Below are positions 1 through 11,190 of a stretch of DNA of 64,000 nucleotides, piece by piece; position 1 is the first letter of the stretch; every line of letters begins with the position of its first letter. The translations under genes were made by a program, and so were the position numbers. Source of the stretch: Monodelphis domestica (taxonomy: Eukaryota > Chordata > Mammalia > Didelphimorphia > Didelphidae); the NCBI RefSeq assembly GCF_027887165.1, contig NC_077228.1, positions 385,504,456-385,568,455 on the forward strand, read 5' to 3'. The notes beneath the pieces are model-generated. The model searched no databases. It was not told where the DNA came from and saw only the letters and a program-made list of their open reading frames with translations.

Positions 1-1024
1 ATATTAAAAAAATCGAGTGCCCACTCACTAAGAAACAGTTGAGGGCAATTTTAGGAGCAATAGGATTTTGTAGACAGTGGATCCCTTGCTGTAGGGAAAT
101 CACTAAACCCTTTAGAGCTCTGACAAAAAAATCAGTCCCTGAACTGATAGAGGCAGAATACCTGTCAGCTCTTTCAAAATTAAAACAGACTATCCTGTCT
201 GCCTCGGCTCTAGGCATCTGACTGCAAAAAGCCTATTTCTTTATATGTACATGAACAGAGAAGGGGAGCTTCAGGTGTTTTAATTCAAACTTTAGGACCT
301 GTTCAACATCCAGTTGCTTAGTATTTGGTCCAGCTGGACCCAGCAGCTTCAGGAGCACCACCATGTCTTAGAGTTATAGCTGCCAAACCTTTATTAGTAA
401 CTAAATCTACTGATCTAATATTGGGATGACCATTAATCATAATGTGCCCACATGAAGTTGAAGCATTGTTGCTAAGACATAGAACACAGGCATTTTCTGA
501 TCAAAGACTCACAAGATACGAAGTAACCTTGTTAGGTAATGAAAATATTACCTTAAAACTCTGCACAGTGCTTAATCCTGCAACCTTGCTTCCTGATTTA
601 CCAGTCTCAGGAGAACCATTACACAGTTGTGAATTTTTAGTGTTCATAGCTGAAAAGCTTCAAGATAATCTCCTGGACACTTCTTGGGACTACCCAGACT
701 TAGTCTTATTCACTGATGGCTCTTCTTTCATAAGGGATGGTGTACACTACACTGGAGCTGCTGTAGTCACAGAATTTGCCACTGTGTGATCAGCTTCACT
801 GCCCTCAAAAATAAGTGCTCAAGGTGAAGAACTGATAGCTCTAAAACATGCCCATATAATTGCCAAAGATCAGAGGGCAACAATTTATACAGATTCTAGA
901 TATGCATTTGGAATATGTCATGCAGTGGGTATGCTACGGATCCAAAGGAATTTTTTAACTTCAGCTGGAAAATGTATAGCAAATGCAGAAATCATTAATA
1001 AAATCCTATCTGCTCTCCACCTGA
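1..1024 (+). pseudogene. ERV pol fragment (RT end, connection, RNase H)
   Basis: Broken retroviral pol whose closest relative in the window is the copy at about 39460-40590. Residues at 39-221 match the part just after reverse transcriptase (motif GAIGFCRQWIP, then LKQTILSASALGI). 442-789 runs into RNase H, with the catalytic motif TDGSSF near 715-730 and the later motif TDSRYAF near 890-908. Stops and frameshifts separate the pieces, for example the TGA at about 787, so no polyprotein can be made. The gamma-like (class I) assignment rests on the style of the motifs. The left end runs off the window. Confidence 0.85.
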
Positions 1025-1028
1025 AGCC

Positions 1029-1969
1029 TGTAAACCTTAAAATTTCTTAGACTTATAAATGTTGGAAATTTCACTATTGGGAAATTTCATACTTGAAAAA
1101 TTTCCTATTGATAGTGGGAACTCTATTGGAATGTGAACCCCATTGGCATGGGAGGTTCCTCCTCCTCCCTTCTTAAGATTACTTTAGGACAGAAACCTTT
1201 TGCTGAACAATGGAAAGGGCTTTGACCTATGCTTAAGCATAGAACAGGAATTTCTTTGAGTCATGATTGATTTTAGAATTGATACAATAGAGATACTTGG
1301 AATGACAGAACCAGGTCTTGGAAAATACAATTTCCACCCCACTCAGTCCTAACAGGATTTAGGAAGGGCTGCAGCAAAGGATCAAGATTTAATTATTTGA
1401 GAATATGACCTTCAACAGCCATGTGCAAAGCCACAGACCTCTGGGCGGTCCTGGGTTAAGCTAGAGCCACCATTGGCACAGGGAAGACATGGACAGTGAT
1501 TGGTAGATGTGAGAACTGAGGGGAGGGAACTTGGATGGTTTCCTTAAAGAGAGAGGGGTCTGAGGACTGAGGGGTGGTTGGTTGGAGAGGTTTTTGCTCT
1601 GAGAGGTGGTGCTTTGAGAAGTTTGCTCTGAAGGAAGCTGGAGGTGGAGGCCCCTGAGACTGTTTCTCCATTTTGGTCACGTGAGTGATAGGGACTGATC
1701 TCTTTTCTTTGCCTCAGCTATCTAAGGGCTTGGGCCTTTTGGCCCAGCCTAAACAGAAGGGGTATTTAAGCCCTATTCCCTTCTCTCCCCTTTCTTTCTC
1801 TCTCTCTCTCTCCTCTCTATATCTAATACCTTTCTTCCTCCTGTTTGTAATTAAACTCCATAAAAGGTTGACTGCTGACTTGAGTTTTCATTTAGGAATT
1901 ACATAGCTGAATTCCTTGGCGACTTTAAATTAATATATATCAGTCTTTTAAAGTGATTTCCTTGTCACA
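1029..1969 (+). mobile_element. Solo ERV LTR inserted in pol, TSD AGCC
   Basis: A 941-bp insertion starting TGTAAACC and ending GTCACA. It splits RNase H between 'ctctccacctga' and 'ctagctatag', which are contiguous in the sister copy near 40490. Direct 4-bp repeats AGCC flank it (1025-1028 and 1970-1973). Inside are a pyrimidine/CT tract (about 1785-1820), a polyadenylation-like AATTAAA (about 1850) and the segment CTCCATAAAA. All are shared with the LTRs at 33900-34890 and 14877-15759, so they form one LTR family. No internal retroviral sequence is present: it is a solo LTR. Confidence 0.85.
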
Positions 1970-2290
1970 AGCCCTAGCTATAGTTCATTGCTCTGCCCAT
2001 ATACATAGGACAGACCCTATCTCTAGTGGGAAAAACTGGGCAGATATTGCAGCAAAACTCATTGCCTTTGAAAGGCCTGAATTAATTTTAACTTTGGCAA
2101 ATAGTAATGGTTCAAATTTATCCCTTTCTTATAATGAACAGGAAATGGAAAAATGGAAACAAAGGTTCAAAGCAAAACAGATCAATGGAGTGTGAGTCTC
2201 ATCTGAAGGAAAACCCCTTCTCCCTAATTTGAGCCTGAGGTAAAAGTGGAGTTCCACCAATATGGCCACTGGTGAGGCTGAAATGATGTG
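1970..2290 (+). pseudogene. ERV pol fragment (RNase H end, integrase start)
   Basis: Continues the pol interrupted by the solo LTR. 1953-2195 encodes the last RNase H block (VHCSAHIHRTDPIS, then NWADIAAKL, matching VYCSAHTGGTDLVS and DQADAAAKL in the copy near 40520-40590). It continues into GKPLLP-type residues that look like the start of integrase. Homology fades around 2290, before the hAT sequence. Non-functional fragment. Confidence 0.75.
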
Positions 2291-2440
2291 GACTGAGAAG
2301 GCTGCATTGATGGATACAGATCAGACTGCACTGATGGGCAGTGCAATCTGTATGCCACTGTGTGAGCAAAAGTATTGTTGGTATATTATTGTTGTAGGGC
2401 TGGTATTTTACTAATAGCAATTTGTAATCCCTAGGAAACA

Positions 2441-3978
2441 ATGACATCAAGAAAGCGAAAATTTGACTCCGAGTGTAGGATATTCAAAGTACAGTGGAAT
2501 TATGATTACTTTTTCACGTAGTACAAGGAAAGAGCTGTGTGTTTGATATGCCAGAATATAGTGTCTGCGTTCAAAGAATACAATGTGCCAACACTACCAA
2601 ACTCAACATAAAAATAAATATGATTGTTTGGTCAGAGATGTGAGAAAAGATAAAATAATAAAACTGAAAAATACATTGACAACTCAGCAAAATACTTTTG
2701 TGAAGCAGAAGCAGCTAAATATTTCATCACTGCGAGCAAGTTTTCAAGTTACCAAGCTAATAGCATGCATTGGCAGACCATCTGAGGAGGGAGAATTTGT
2801 TCGTTTTCTTTCTGTTGCCAAAGAGATGTATCTCGAAAAGGCAGACTTATTCAGTACAGTTAGTCTTTCAGGATCTACAATTACACAAAAGATTGAAGAA
2901 ATTGGAGACAATTTGCATTACCATTTGCAGAACTCTGCAAGAAAACTTTCCTATTTTACCTTGGCACTCGACAAGAGCAATGATATTCGTGATTCTTCAC
3001 AACTTCTAATTTTTATTCATGGAATGAATGACAATTTCAAAGTCACGGAAGAACTTGCTGCACTGCAAAGCATCAAAGGATCAACTACAGGAGAGGATAT
3101 CTATGAAAAGGTTTCTCAAACTCAAGGATTTGGAGCTGGACTGGGCTAAACTAGCCAGTGTGACAACTGATGGTGCTTCTAGCATGGTGGGGTCTAAAAA
3201 AGGAGTAATTGCTCACATTAACCAAGAGATGGACAAACGTAACCATTCTCATCCAATAGCCATAAACTGCCTCATCCATTAACAAGCGTTGCTATGTAGT
3301 AAATTGCATTCCCAAAAGAAACATGTGTGGATTCACAGGAAAAGTTGCAAAAGGAGTTCCAATTCAGATTTAAAGAGCTCCATCTCCATGAACAGGACAT
3401 AAAGCTTTTCTGTAACCCATTATCTATTGACATCGAAAATGTGGATACAATTTACCAAATGGAACTGGCTGAACTGCAGAATTGTGACTCTGAAAGACGC
3501 ATTCAAGTCAAGCAGCTTACCTAACTTCTATGCATCTCTCCCCTCTGACATATATCCTAATCTCAGGAATCATGCACTCAAAATGGCAACCATCTTTGGC
3601 AGCACTTATGTCTGTGAACAGACTTTTTCCATAATTAAACATCTGAAATCTCCAACCAGACCTAGACTAACTGATGCACACTTGCATCACTTGTTACGGC
3701 TAGCAGTGACAAATATGGAACCAGACAGTGACCATTTCATTAGCCAAAAGCAGGCCCGGAGTTCCTATTGAAACACTGGTTAGTTTGTTGATTTAAATTT
3801 ACTTGTTCTTTATTTTAAATATTGTATTTGTTCCCGTTTTGTTTTTTTACTTTAAAATAAGATACGTGAAGTGTGCATAGGGATTTGTTCATAGTTGTTG
3901 TCTTTTTTATAGTCCGGCCCTCCAATGGTCTGAGGGACAGTGAACTGACCCCCTGTGTAAAAAGTTTAGGGACCCCTG
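2441..3978 (+). pseudogene. Decayed hAT-Charlie-like transposon with transposase
   Basis: An ATG at 2441 opens a BED-finger-like N-terminus (MTSRKRKFDSEC, then AVCLIC). It is followed by typical hAT blocks: SLSGSTITQKIEEIGDN and LALDKSNDIRDSSQLLIFIHG (2583-3149), LASVTTDGASSMVGSKKG (about 3150-3210), and the C-terminal dimerisation-type block NHALKMATIFGSTYVCEQTFS (about 3560-3640). The layout resembles the Charlie lineage that also gave rise to host genes such as GTF2IRD2. At least three frame breaks and internal deletions are present, including loss of the segment after about 3280. The 3' end matches a terminal inverted repeat (RC reads CAGGGGTCCCTAAACT, ending at 3978). No matching 5' repeat was found, so the left end is truncated. 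Inactive. Confidence 0.85.
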
Positions 3979-5092
3979 ATTTAGTCTATGGAAACCTGCT
4001 ATTGATTGTTAAATATTGTGGGGCTTTGATTAATAATTGTGTCTGATTCCATAAGATGGGATCATAAAAGAGCCATTGTACAATGCCAAATGGCACAAGG
4101 TCAAGGAGACTAATAATCCTTGTGGAATTGATAAGATCTGTGCTAATACAGAGGACTTGTTTGAGGTTCGAGGTAGCAGCTGTTTGACATACGTCAGATG
4201 CAGGTCTTCCCCGAGCCACATTCTGACAAGTACCTTAGTTTGACTGCCATTTTGATTCCCCTATCCCTGAGAGTGAAGTAAAATCAGGCCAGGGAATCAA
4301 ACTTCCCTTTTACTTCAAAATATAGTCTCTTTTCTCCCTTTATAGTATTGCAATTTTCTGTAGTCCCAGCTGCCAAGTGGGTAAGTACTAAATTGCTGCA
4401 TTTGTTCTACAGGTTTGTAGGACATAAATCACTTAAATTTAAGAACCTATTAGGGCTTATTCTTGCTTACTCAGAATCCTATGTACATAGATTTTGAAAT
4501 ACCCCCCCCCCATTTAATTTTTTTCTTTTATTTGTTTGTTTTTTTGTTTTTCTTTTGACAACTGATTCATATATACCATAACTCAGACATATATCCTGGG
4601 TTGATCCAGGTGTTGGTCAATATCCTTCTCAAGGGGGGATGTATAATTTTCATAAAATTCAAGGTTTAAAATTTTTTTGAAGAAAATATCAGGAAAAGAA
4701 GCTCGCTAACTCCTCGAATCACAAAAAGTGAACTGTTTGGAGAAAGTGCCATAAGGAAGCCTTTAGAAACCACACACTGCATCAAAGATCCAGAATGAAC
4801 TTTGGCTATAACTAATTGAACTAAAGGGGGTTGAACACATTTATTCTGAATTCTTATGCCAAATTCTTATGCCAAAGAAGACTGCCCCCAATTGGCTTTT
4901 TGTCAATGCACCTAGCAAACATTGGTTTTGTTTTCTCTCTTCTATTTTCCTCTTATCTCCAACTATTGTAGTTACCTTTTAGAAAGTACAATATTGTTTG
5001 CACCTTTAGCTAGAAGATCTTTAGAGGTATAAGCGAGTTATGTTAAATGATTCATTGAGGAGACTAGTCTTCCAAAGAATTATAGGGGGTAT
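3979..5092 (+). pseudogene. ERV 3' internal region (env position)
   Basis: Same ERV family as the antisense segment 33808-33899 plus 34891-35965; the two align over most of their length (for example 4365-4500 with RC 35400-35570, and 4635-5092 with RC 35240-33808). By position, between pol and the 3' LTR, this is the env/3' region. The short cysteine-containing reading frame around 4060-4220 suggests env but is too decayed to prove. A C10 run at 4503-4512 and a T-rich stretch follow. The purine-rich 'tataggggg' just before 5093 is a likely polypurine tract. Confidence 0.7.
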
Positions 5093-7037
5093 TGTAAAAA
5101 TAGAATTATCTCTCTTAGTCTATTTTAATGAAAGCAATCAACAACCTTTAATTCAATCAAGAACTCAAAGCACCCCTACTCAACACTTAAGTAAGAGAGT
5201 TCACAAGTCAAAAACTCTCACCTCCAAAAAGGACTGCCCAGCCCTGGGTAGGACTAAGCAAATTGAAAGACTACAATTGGAGAATAGTATACTTGTCAGA
5301 TCTTTGGGAAAGGAAAGACTTGAAAACCAAGCAAAAGCTAGAAAAAAACCACAAAATGTAAAATCAATAATTTCGACATCAAATTAAAAAGTTTTTGTAC
5401 AAACAAAACTAATGCATCCAAAATTAGAAGGGAAGCAACAGATTGGGAAACAATCTTCATTACAAAAACCTCTTACAAAGGTCATATTACTCAAATTTAT
5501 AAGGAGCTAAACCAGTTGTACAAAAAATCAAGCCATTCTCCAATTGAAAAATGGGCAAGGGACATGAATAGGCAATTTTCAGTTAAAAAAATCAAAAGTA
5601 TTAATAAGCACATGAAAATGTGTTCTAAATCTCTTATAATCAGAGAAATGCAAATCAAAACAACTCTGAGTATCACCTCACACCTAGCAGATTGGCTAAC
5701 ATGACAGCAAAGGAAAGTAATGAATGCTGAAGGGGATGTGGCAAAGTTGGGACATTAATGCCTTGCTGGTGGAGTTGTGAATTGATCCAACCATTCTGGA
5801 GGGCAATTTGGAACTATGCCCAAAGGGTGATAAAAGACTGTCTGCCCTTTGACCCAGCCATAGCATTGCTGGGTTTGTACCCCAAAGAGATAATAAGGAA
5901 AAAGACATGTACAAAAATATTCATAGCTGCGCTCTTTGTGGTGGCAAAAAATTGGAAAATGAGGGGATGCCCTTCAATTGGGGAATGGCTGAACAAATTG
6001 TGGTATATGTTGGTAATGGAATACTATTGTGCTCAAAGGACTAGTAAAGTGTGGAATTGCATGGGGACTGGAACAACCTCCAGGAATTGATGCAGAGTGA
6101 GAGGAGCAGAACCAGGAAAACATGGTACTCAGAGACTGATACACCGTGGTATAATCAAATGTAATGACTTCTCCATTAGTGGCAATGCAATGACCCTGAA
6201 TAACTTGGAGGAGCTTATGAGAAACCTATGAGAAAAACCACTATCCGCATCCAGAGGAAACACTGAGGGAGTTAAAAACACTGAAGAAAAACAACTGCTT
6301 GAATACATGGGTCGAAGGGATATGGTTGGGGATGTAGACTAAATGAATATCCTAGTGTAAACAACAACATGGAAATAGGTACTGATCAAGGACACAAGTA
6401 ATACCCAATGAAATTGCGCGCTGGCTGTGGGGGAAGAGTGGGTGGAGGGGAGGGATGGAAATAATGTAATTATTGTAACGAAGGAATAATGTTCTAAATT
6501 GACTAAATAAACTTATTCAAATGGGAAAAAAAAAAGAAAGACTACAATTGGTTTCCGTGAAGGAAGAGAGACAGGAAATTATGTGGAAAAGGAGCATAAA
6601 AGAAGAGATGAGCATTACCTTCTACCATTCCTTTCCTGGCATTGGGGGGAGATTGTTTCCGGAGATTCCTGCCTTGGCTTTAGAGGAGACTCTTTTCCTG
6701 GATTCTGTGTGGGTGAGTGGAGCTACTTTCTTTTCTTTGCAGTCATTCTTCATTGGTGAAACTCTGGCTGAAGGGATTTCTGGCTGAGGATTACTGCAAA
6801 ATCTATGTGGAGACTGGGACTTAGGGAAGCCCCTGCTGGGGGGTGAGCTCGACTTCACTGGAGAAGGGCTGATAGTCTTGTTAAGGCTGTCTCTTTTCTA
6901 CATTTCCCACTTCCACTTTTTCTACCTTGTTATAAATAAAAGCTGCTAACAGTCATTTTGACTTAGGGGCTAATATTTTATAAATGATGAACAGTTTTAT
7001 AACTTATTGAGTTAAAACCCCAATTTTAATCCTTACA
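5093..7037 (+). mobile_element. ERV 3' LTR, interrupted by L1
   Basis: Starts TGTAAAAATAG after a polypurine tract and ends TCCTTACA. It aligns with the LTR at 52674-53452 on both sides of an L1 insertion: the left part to 5280 contains the block ending near 'gactacaattgg', and the right part from 6552 contains AATAAAAGCTGCTAACAGTCATTTTGACTT. AATAAA near 6934 is the likely polyadenylation signal. Without the L1 the LTR is about 0.7 kb. It is the 3' LTR of the ERV that begins before position 1. Confidence 0.75.
5281..6535 (+). mobile_element. 5'-truncated LINE-1, 16-bp TSD
   Basis: Insertion with the 16-bp target duplication GAAAGACTACAATTGG at 5265-5280 and 6536-6551 and an A-rich 3' end (about 6522-6535). 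It carries the C-terminal part of L1 ORF2: 5516-5704 and 5758-6090 encode blocks homologous to the end of mammalian L1 ORF2 (HSPIEKWARDMNRQFS, then WWSCELIQPFWRAIWN, then LLGLYPKEI). The 3' UTR follows, ending with AATAAA-like sequence and poly(A). Truncated in ORF2, so incapable of movement. It is among the younger insertions here, judging by the perfect duplication. Confidence 0.93.
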
Positions 7038-7059
7038 GGTTTGCTATTTCCTTTTGTAG

Positions 7060-7200
7060 CTCATTTTACAAGATGAGAAAACTAAAGCAAACATGATTAA
7101 GTGACTTACCCTTGGTCACACAGCTAGTGACTGAAGCTGAATTTGAATTCAGGAAGATACTCTAGCCCCAGCATTCTATCTACACTGCCACTAAACAGTC
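7060..7200 (-). repeat. MIR/CORE-type SINE fragment
   Basis: Contains the conserved core in antisense: 'gagaaaact', then 'aagtgacttaccc', 'ggtcacacagctag', 'gaatttgaattcagg'. This is the complement of the tRNA-derived MIR-like SINE core (CTAGCTGTGTGACC, then AAGTCACTT). Confidence 0.8.
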
Positions 7201-8039
7201 CCTAAAAATATATAGTTATATTGCCACTAAACAGAACTAGTGCTAAATTGCTCTAAAAGCCACAGTTCTCAAATAAAAAGTTTCTATATAATAAACTTTA
7301 TAGGCATATGTTAAATAATTATACAATTAAGCAGGTTATAGATATCCAGTAAGGCACTGAGCAAACACAGAAATAGATTAAAACTGGAAACCACATAAGA
7401 AAAACTTACCCACGGGAAATATTCAAAAACAGTGGCTTACAAAGTCCTCCCTTGTTAAACACTCATGACAAATAAAAGTTATATATTCCTGGAAGCCAAT
7501 TTGCCATATAATAAAATTTTATACTACTTCTGTTCTCTGTAGGGTCAATATAAATATCTAGAAATGTAGTTTATATACTACCTAATTTAAAAACAGCTGT
7601 TGCTAGGGTGAAAATATCCATCAAATTATGAAGATTAAATAATATTATTTAATCACGTCTCAATAATCTATGCTTACTGGGACAAAAAAGCCTTGGATGA
7701 TTGAAAATCAGAGCTCTTCCAAAAATCCTAGAATAGAACATGATTAGAAAGTAGACCGATTTCACAACTCCAGAAGGTAGAAGAAAAGGAAACAAGCAAG
7801 GAAATGTTACTTTAAACAGGTAAAGAGAAGAAATAGATCCATATAAAGCAAAAAACTGAAAAATCCAGTCCTTTATTAGTCAAAATTTGACTTTTAAAAA
7901 CAAATGAGACTTTCTAACAAGCTGGATGAAACATGTCTTATATATACTCATGACCTTAGTGAATACCAAACTATTTTTTAGTATTGCTGCCTCTCAATAA
8001 CCAAGTACTGGTTCAGGATATCCCAGTGATAACCTAACA

Positions 8040-8235
8040 GAAGTGCTTCACAAATATTTCACTCTACCCTTAAAATAACATTAGGGAGATAGGTGCTATT
8101 ATATCATCCCAATTTAAACTGGCAGACAAGTCAAGTGATTTGTCCAGGTTCACAAAGCTAAGTAAATATCTGAGGCTGAATTTGAAATCAGGTCCTAACT
8201 CCAAATCCAGCACTATTTACTGCACCACCTAGGAA
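8040..8235 (-). repeat. MIR/CORE-type SINE fragment
   Basis: Antisense core 'aagtgatttgtccaggttcac', then 'ctgaggctgaatttgaaatcagg' and a final 'caccacctagg', as in other MIR-like copies of this window. Confidence 0.78.
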
Positions 8236-9663
8236 TACGATTTGTTCTGGGAAAAAACAAAACAAAATAAAACACCACATATGAGTTAGCATCTATTTTG
8301 AAAGTAATATAAAAAGTATCATAAAAAAAGTTAATGGTAACTTCCTAAGATTTCTTTTTTCTGCTACCTTTTCAGAATTATAAACTTAAATTTTACTCCA
8401 GTAAAGCTTTCATTTCCTTATTTCTTTATAAAGCCCTTCACATTGATTTCTTATTAGTGGATGCTCCACTTTTACAGTCTTTGGTTTCTATGTCTTTATC
8501 ATACTACAGTTCCTGAAGGGAGTCTAACTCTTTATACATACAATTAAAATATGGAAGTGAAATAAATTCAAAGATATTCAGGTGTTATGTTTCTATTAAG
8601 CCCTCAAAAATGTTCCTCTACTTGGAGGTTTTTAATGTTTCTCTCATAAAATGTGTTGTTTTGAAATTGTATGAATATATTTCATAATCATGAAAAAAAG
8701 CTGGCAAACTCATATCTTCCCAAAAGATTAAATTTAATCTAAGCTTGAAGAGTAGAATTTAACTTACTGGCAACTCTTTATGAATGAATTAAGACATAAC
8801 TGATCTAGGAAGAAAGGTCATGAAACAGCAATGATTTAATTAAAAGAGAATTTTGCCATAAACCTAACTAATTTTACTCATGAGTAAACTTAAGGCTATC
8901 AAAACTCTAATTTCATGCTCAGAAAAAGTTAAATCTAAGGTATGTATGGGGACCAGAAAGGAAAAAATCTTCTAAACCTATAAACATGTAATCTGCCCTG
9001 AATCAAATGAAATCATCTCCTTTACAAGCCAAAAATTTCAGATTCCACTATAAAAGTTTAAAGGCACCATCACCTTTAAGTACAACAGTACTTAATAGAG
9101 TGCCATAAACAATGTGGACTAAACAAATGTTGAACTGAGTTGGCCTATAAAGTTTCAAGATAGAAAGCCTTTCATTTTATATAGAAAAACTCATTTATTT
9201 AAAAAAGGAGGGCTGACAAAATAATTTTTAATATGCATGTGATTTTAAAAATATTTTTTAAATTCATAAGAATTCATTTCTTCTCTCCAATTTCCCCTGG
9301 AAAAGGAAAAAGAAAATCTTTGTAACAAATATGCATAATGAAGCCAAAAAAAAAAATTCCCATATTAGCCATGTCAAAAAAGGGGGGAGGTCCATCACTA
9401 CCAATGAAATAAACAATACCAAATGTATTTCTTTCAAGGAAGCTCCTAGCTAACAGGTTTTGTCTTTATATGAGAATAATAACTCCCTGAAAACCCAATC
9501 TATTATCTCTACTGCGGAGTACCACCCCAATGGGCTATCCATGTTGTCTAAATGCCAAATGTAAATTTATCTAAAAAATTATTTTAGGGAGAACTCACCC
9601 AAGGCAAGCACGAATGCAAAAGACTGAAAAAATATCATAAGAACACTCAACTTTACTATAGAT

Positions 9664-9780
9664 CAGTGATGGCGAACCCTTTAGATATAGAGTGTCAAGT
9701 CATGCACCCCTGAAACCACATGCCATGCCCCTCCCTCACACCAAGTGCTGGGCACAATGTCAAGGGATTTTGTTCAAATA
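9664..9780 (+). mobile_element. hAT MITE fragment
   Basis: Begins with CAGTGATGGCGAACCCTTTA, the terminal inverted repeat of a short hAT family common in marsupial genomes. The element at 24471-24670 has both ends of the same type. Only the left end is present; homology fades after about 9780. Confidence 0.7.
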
Positions 9781-9784
9781 AATA

Positions 9785-10310
9785 TCTGACCAAATCATCC
9801 CATACTCAATAAATTCCAGTGACTCCCTATAATCTCCAATATCAAAGACAAAATCCTCTGTTTGGTATTCAAAGCCCTTCAAATCCTAGCCCTCACGCCT
9901 CTACATTTCTAATCATCTTATACTGGATGCTTCTCCACATCACCTTTAAGTTAGTAACATTGGAATCTTGGCTGTTCCTCTAATAAGTCACCCCACTTCT
10001 TTGCTCCAAGTACTTCTCTGGCTGTCTCCTATGCCTCATTTCCCAGTTCTAGCTTTCCTTCATATCAAAACTAAAGTGCTCCCTTCTCCCAGAAGCCTTT
10101 CCATATCCCTTTTAATTCTAAGGCCTTCTCTCTGTTAATTATTTCCTACTTATTCTATATATAGCTTGTTTGAACATGATTATCCATATAATGCCTCTCC
10201 CTTTTGAGCTCCTTGTGGGCAGTCTTGTCTTTTGCCTTTCTTTGTATTTCCATTGCTCAATAGGAGACTTGGTAGAAGATTAGTGAATAGTTTCTGACTG
10301 ACTGACTAAT
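9785..10310 (+). repeat. L2 (LINE-2) 3' region
   Basis: Pyrimidine-rich sequence with L2 3'-end hallmarks: 'aaatcctctgtttgg', then 'ttcaaagccctt', the block 'gagctccttgtgggcag', 'ttgcctttctttgtatttcc', and a terminal 'ctgactgactga' tail. No coding capacity left. Confidence 0.75.
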
Positions 10311-10732
10311 GGTAAGAAAATTCTCTGAGGAATTTTATACCATGTCTCTGAAAAAAATTGTCAAATATCAATTATAGTAGGTTTTAAATAGTAAGTTTTA
10401 TTTTCTATTAGATTAATCAGACTAAGATAATGTCCTGAAAACCTTGATTTACAATGAAGTTTTTAATAACAAATTCATTATTAAGTTATCTGTCTTGAGA
10501 CTTCCAGGTTAAGATGGCCCAAGAGTACAAACAAGGCTCTTCCTTCACCTCTCTACTGACCGATATAAAGTGCCTCAAAAGGACAAAACCAAAATCATAT
10601 GAGTGAAGGGGCTCCACTGTAGGGCACAGCATTTAAGGCAGGCAGAGTCTGGGCATTTCCACACTTCCACCAAAGTGCGACCTCATCACCTCTCCTCCAC
10701 TCCACCTACATCAGAGTAGGAGCGAGCACAGG

Positions 10733-11190
10733 GCAATCTCTAGGTTTTCAGGGGACTGGCTAAGGACACCAAAGACTTATCCCTAAGGGCAGCAAGACTT
10801 GGGACCAGAAGAGACTGAGGAATGCAGAGCTTGGGCACAGAGATAGAGCAAGGCTGAAATACAGTGGATGCCACCATGGAGACTCAAAAAATAGCCTCAG
10901 GGCAAAAACCTCTCTGGATCCCAATAAAAAGACTTGCCTACCCTCCTTACTCAGACTTCTGTGAGGCAATCTCTATGTTCTCAGGAGCTGGATGAGGCCA
11001 TCACAGACTTACCCTTAAGAGCAATGAGACTTGAGATCCCAGGAGGTTCAGGAACAAGGAGCTTGGGCTCAGAGATAGGGCAGAGCTGCACACAGCAGAT
11101 GCTGCCATAAAGACTGGAAAAATAGCCTCAGGTCAAAAATTCCTCTGGAGCTCAATACAAAGATTGCCCACCTTCCTCACTCGAGACTTC
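10733..11190 (+). repeat. Two tandem L1 5' UTR units, about 232 bp
   Basis: The block starting 'gcaatctctaggtt' at 10733 recurs at 10965 as 'gcaatctctatgtt'. Shared landmarks follow in order: 'agacttatccctaag' and 'agacttacccttaag', 'gcttgggcacagagatag' and 'gcttgggctcagagatag', 'aatagcctcagg' in both. They directly precede ORF1, as promoter monomers do in rodent L1. Confidence 0.8.

Larger units (their letters stand above)
7038..9650. other. AT-rich intron, two MIR-like SINE pieces
   Basis: AT-rich non-coding sequence inside intron 1 of GOPC (minus sense). I recognise only MIR/CORE-type SINE remnants on the minus strand at 7060-7200 and 8040-8235 (listed separately). A stretch near 9240-9370 resembles the 3' part of an old L1. 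No exon, RNA gene or conserved element was recognised in the rest. Confidence 0.6.

Noticed and set aside
1456..1906. Minus and plus frames of about 74 codons
   Set aside because: They lie inside a solo LTR and show no protein similarity.
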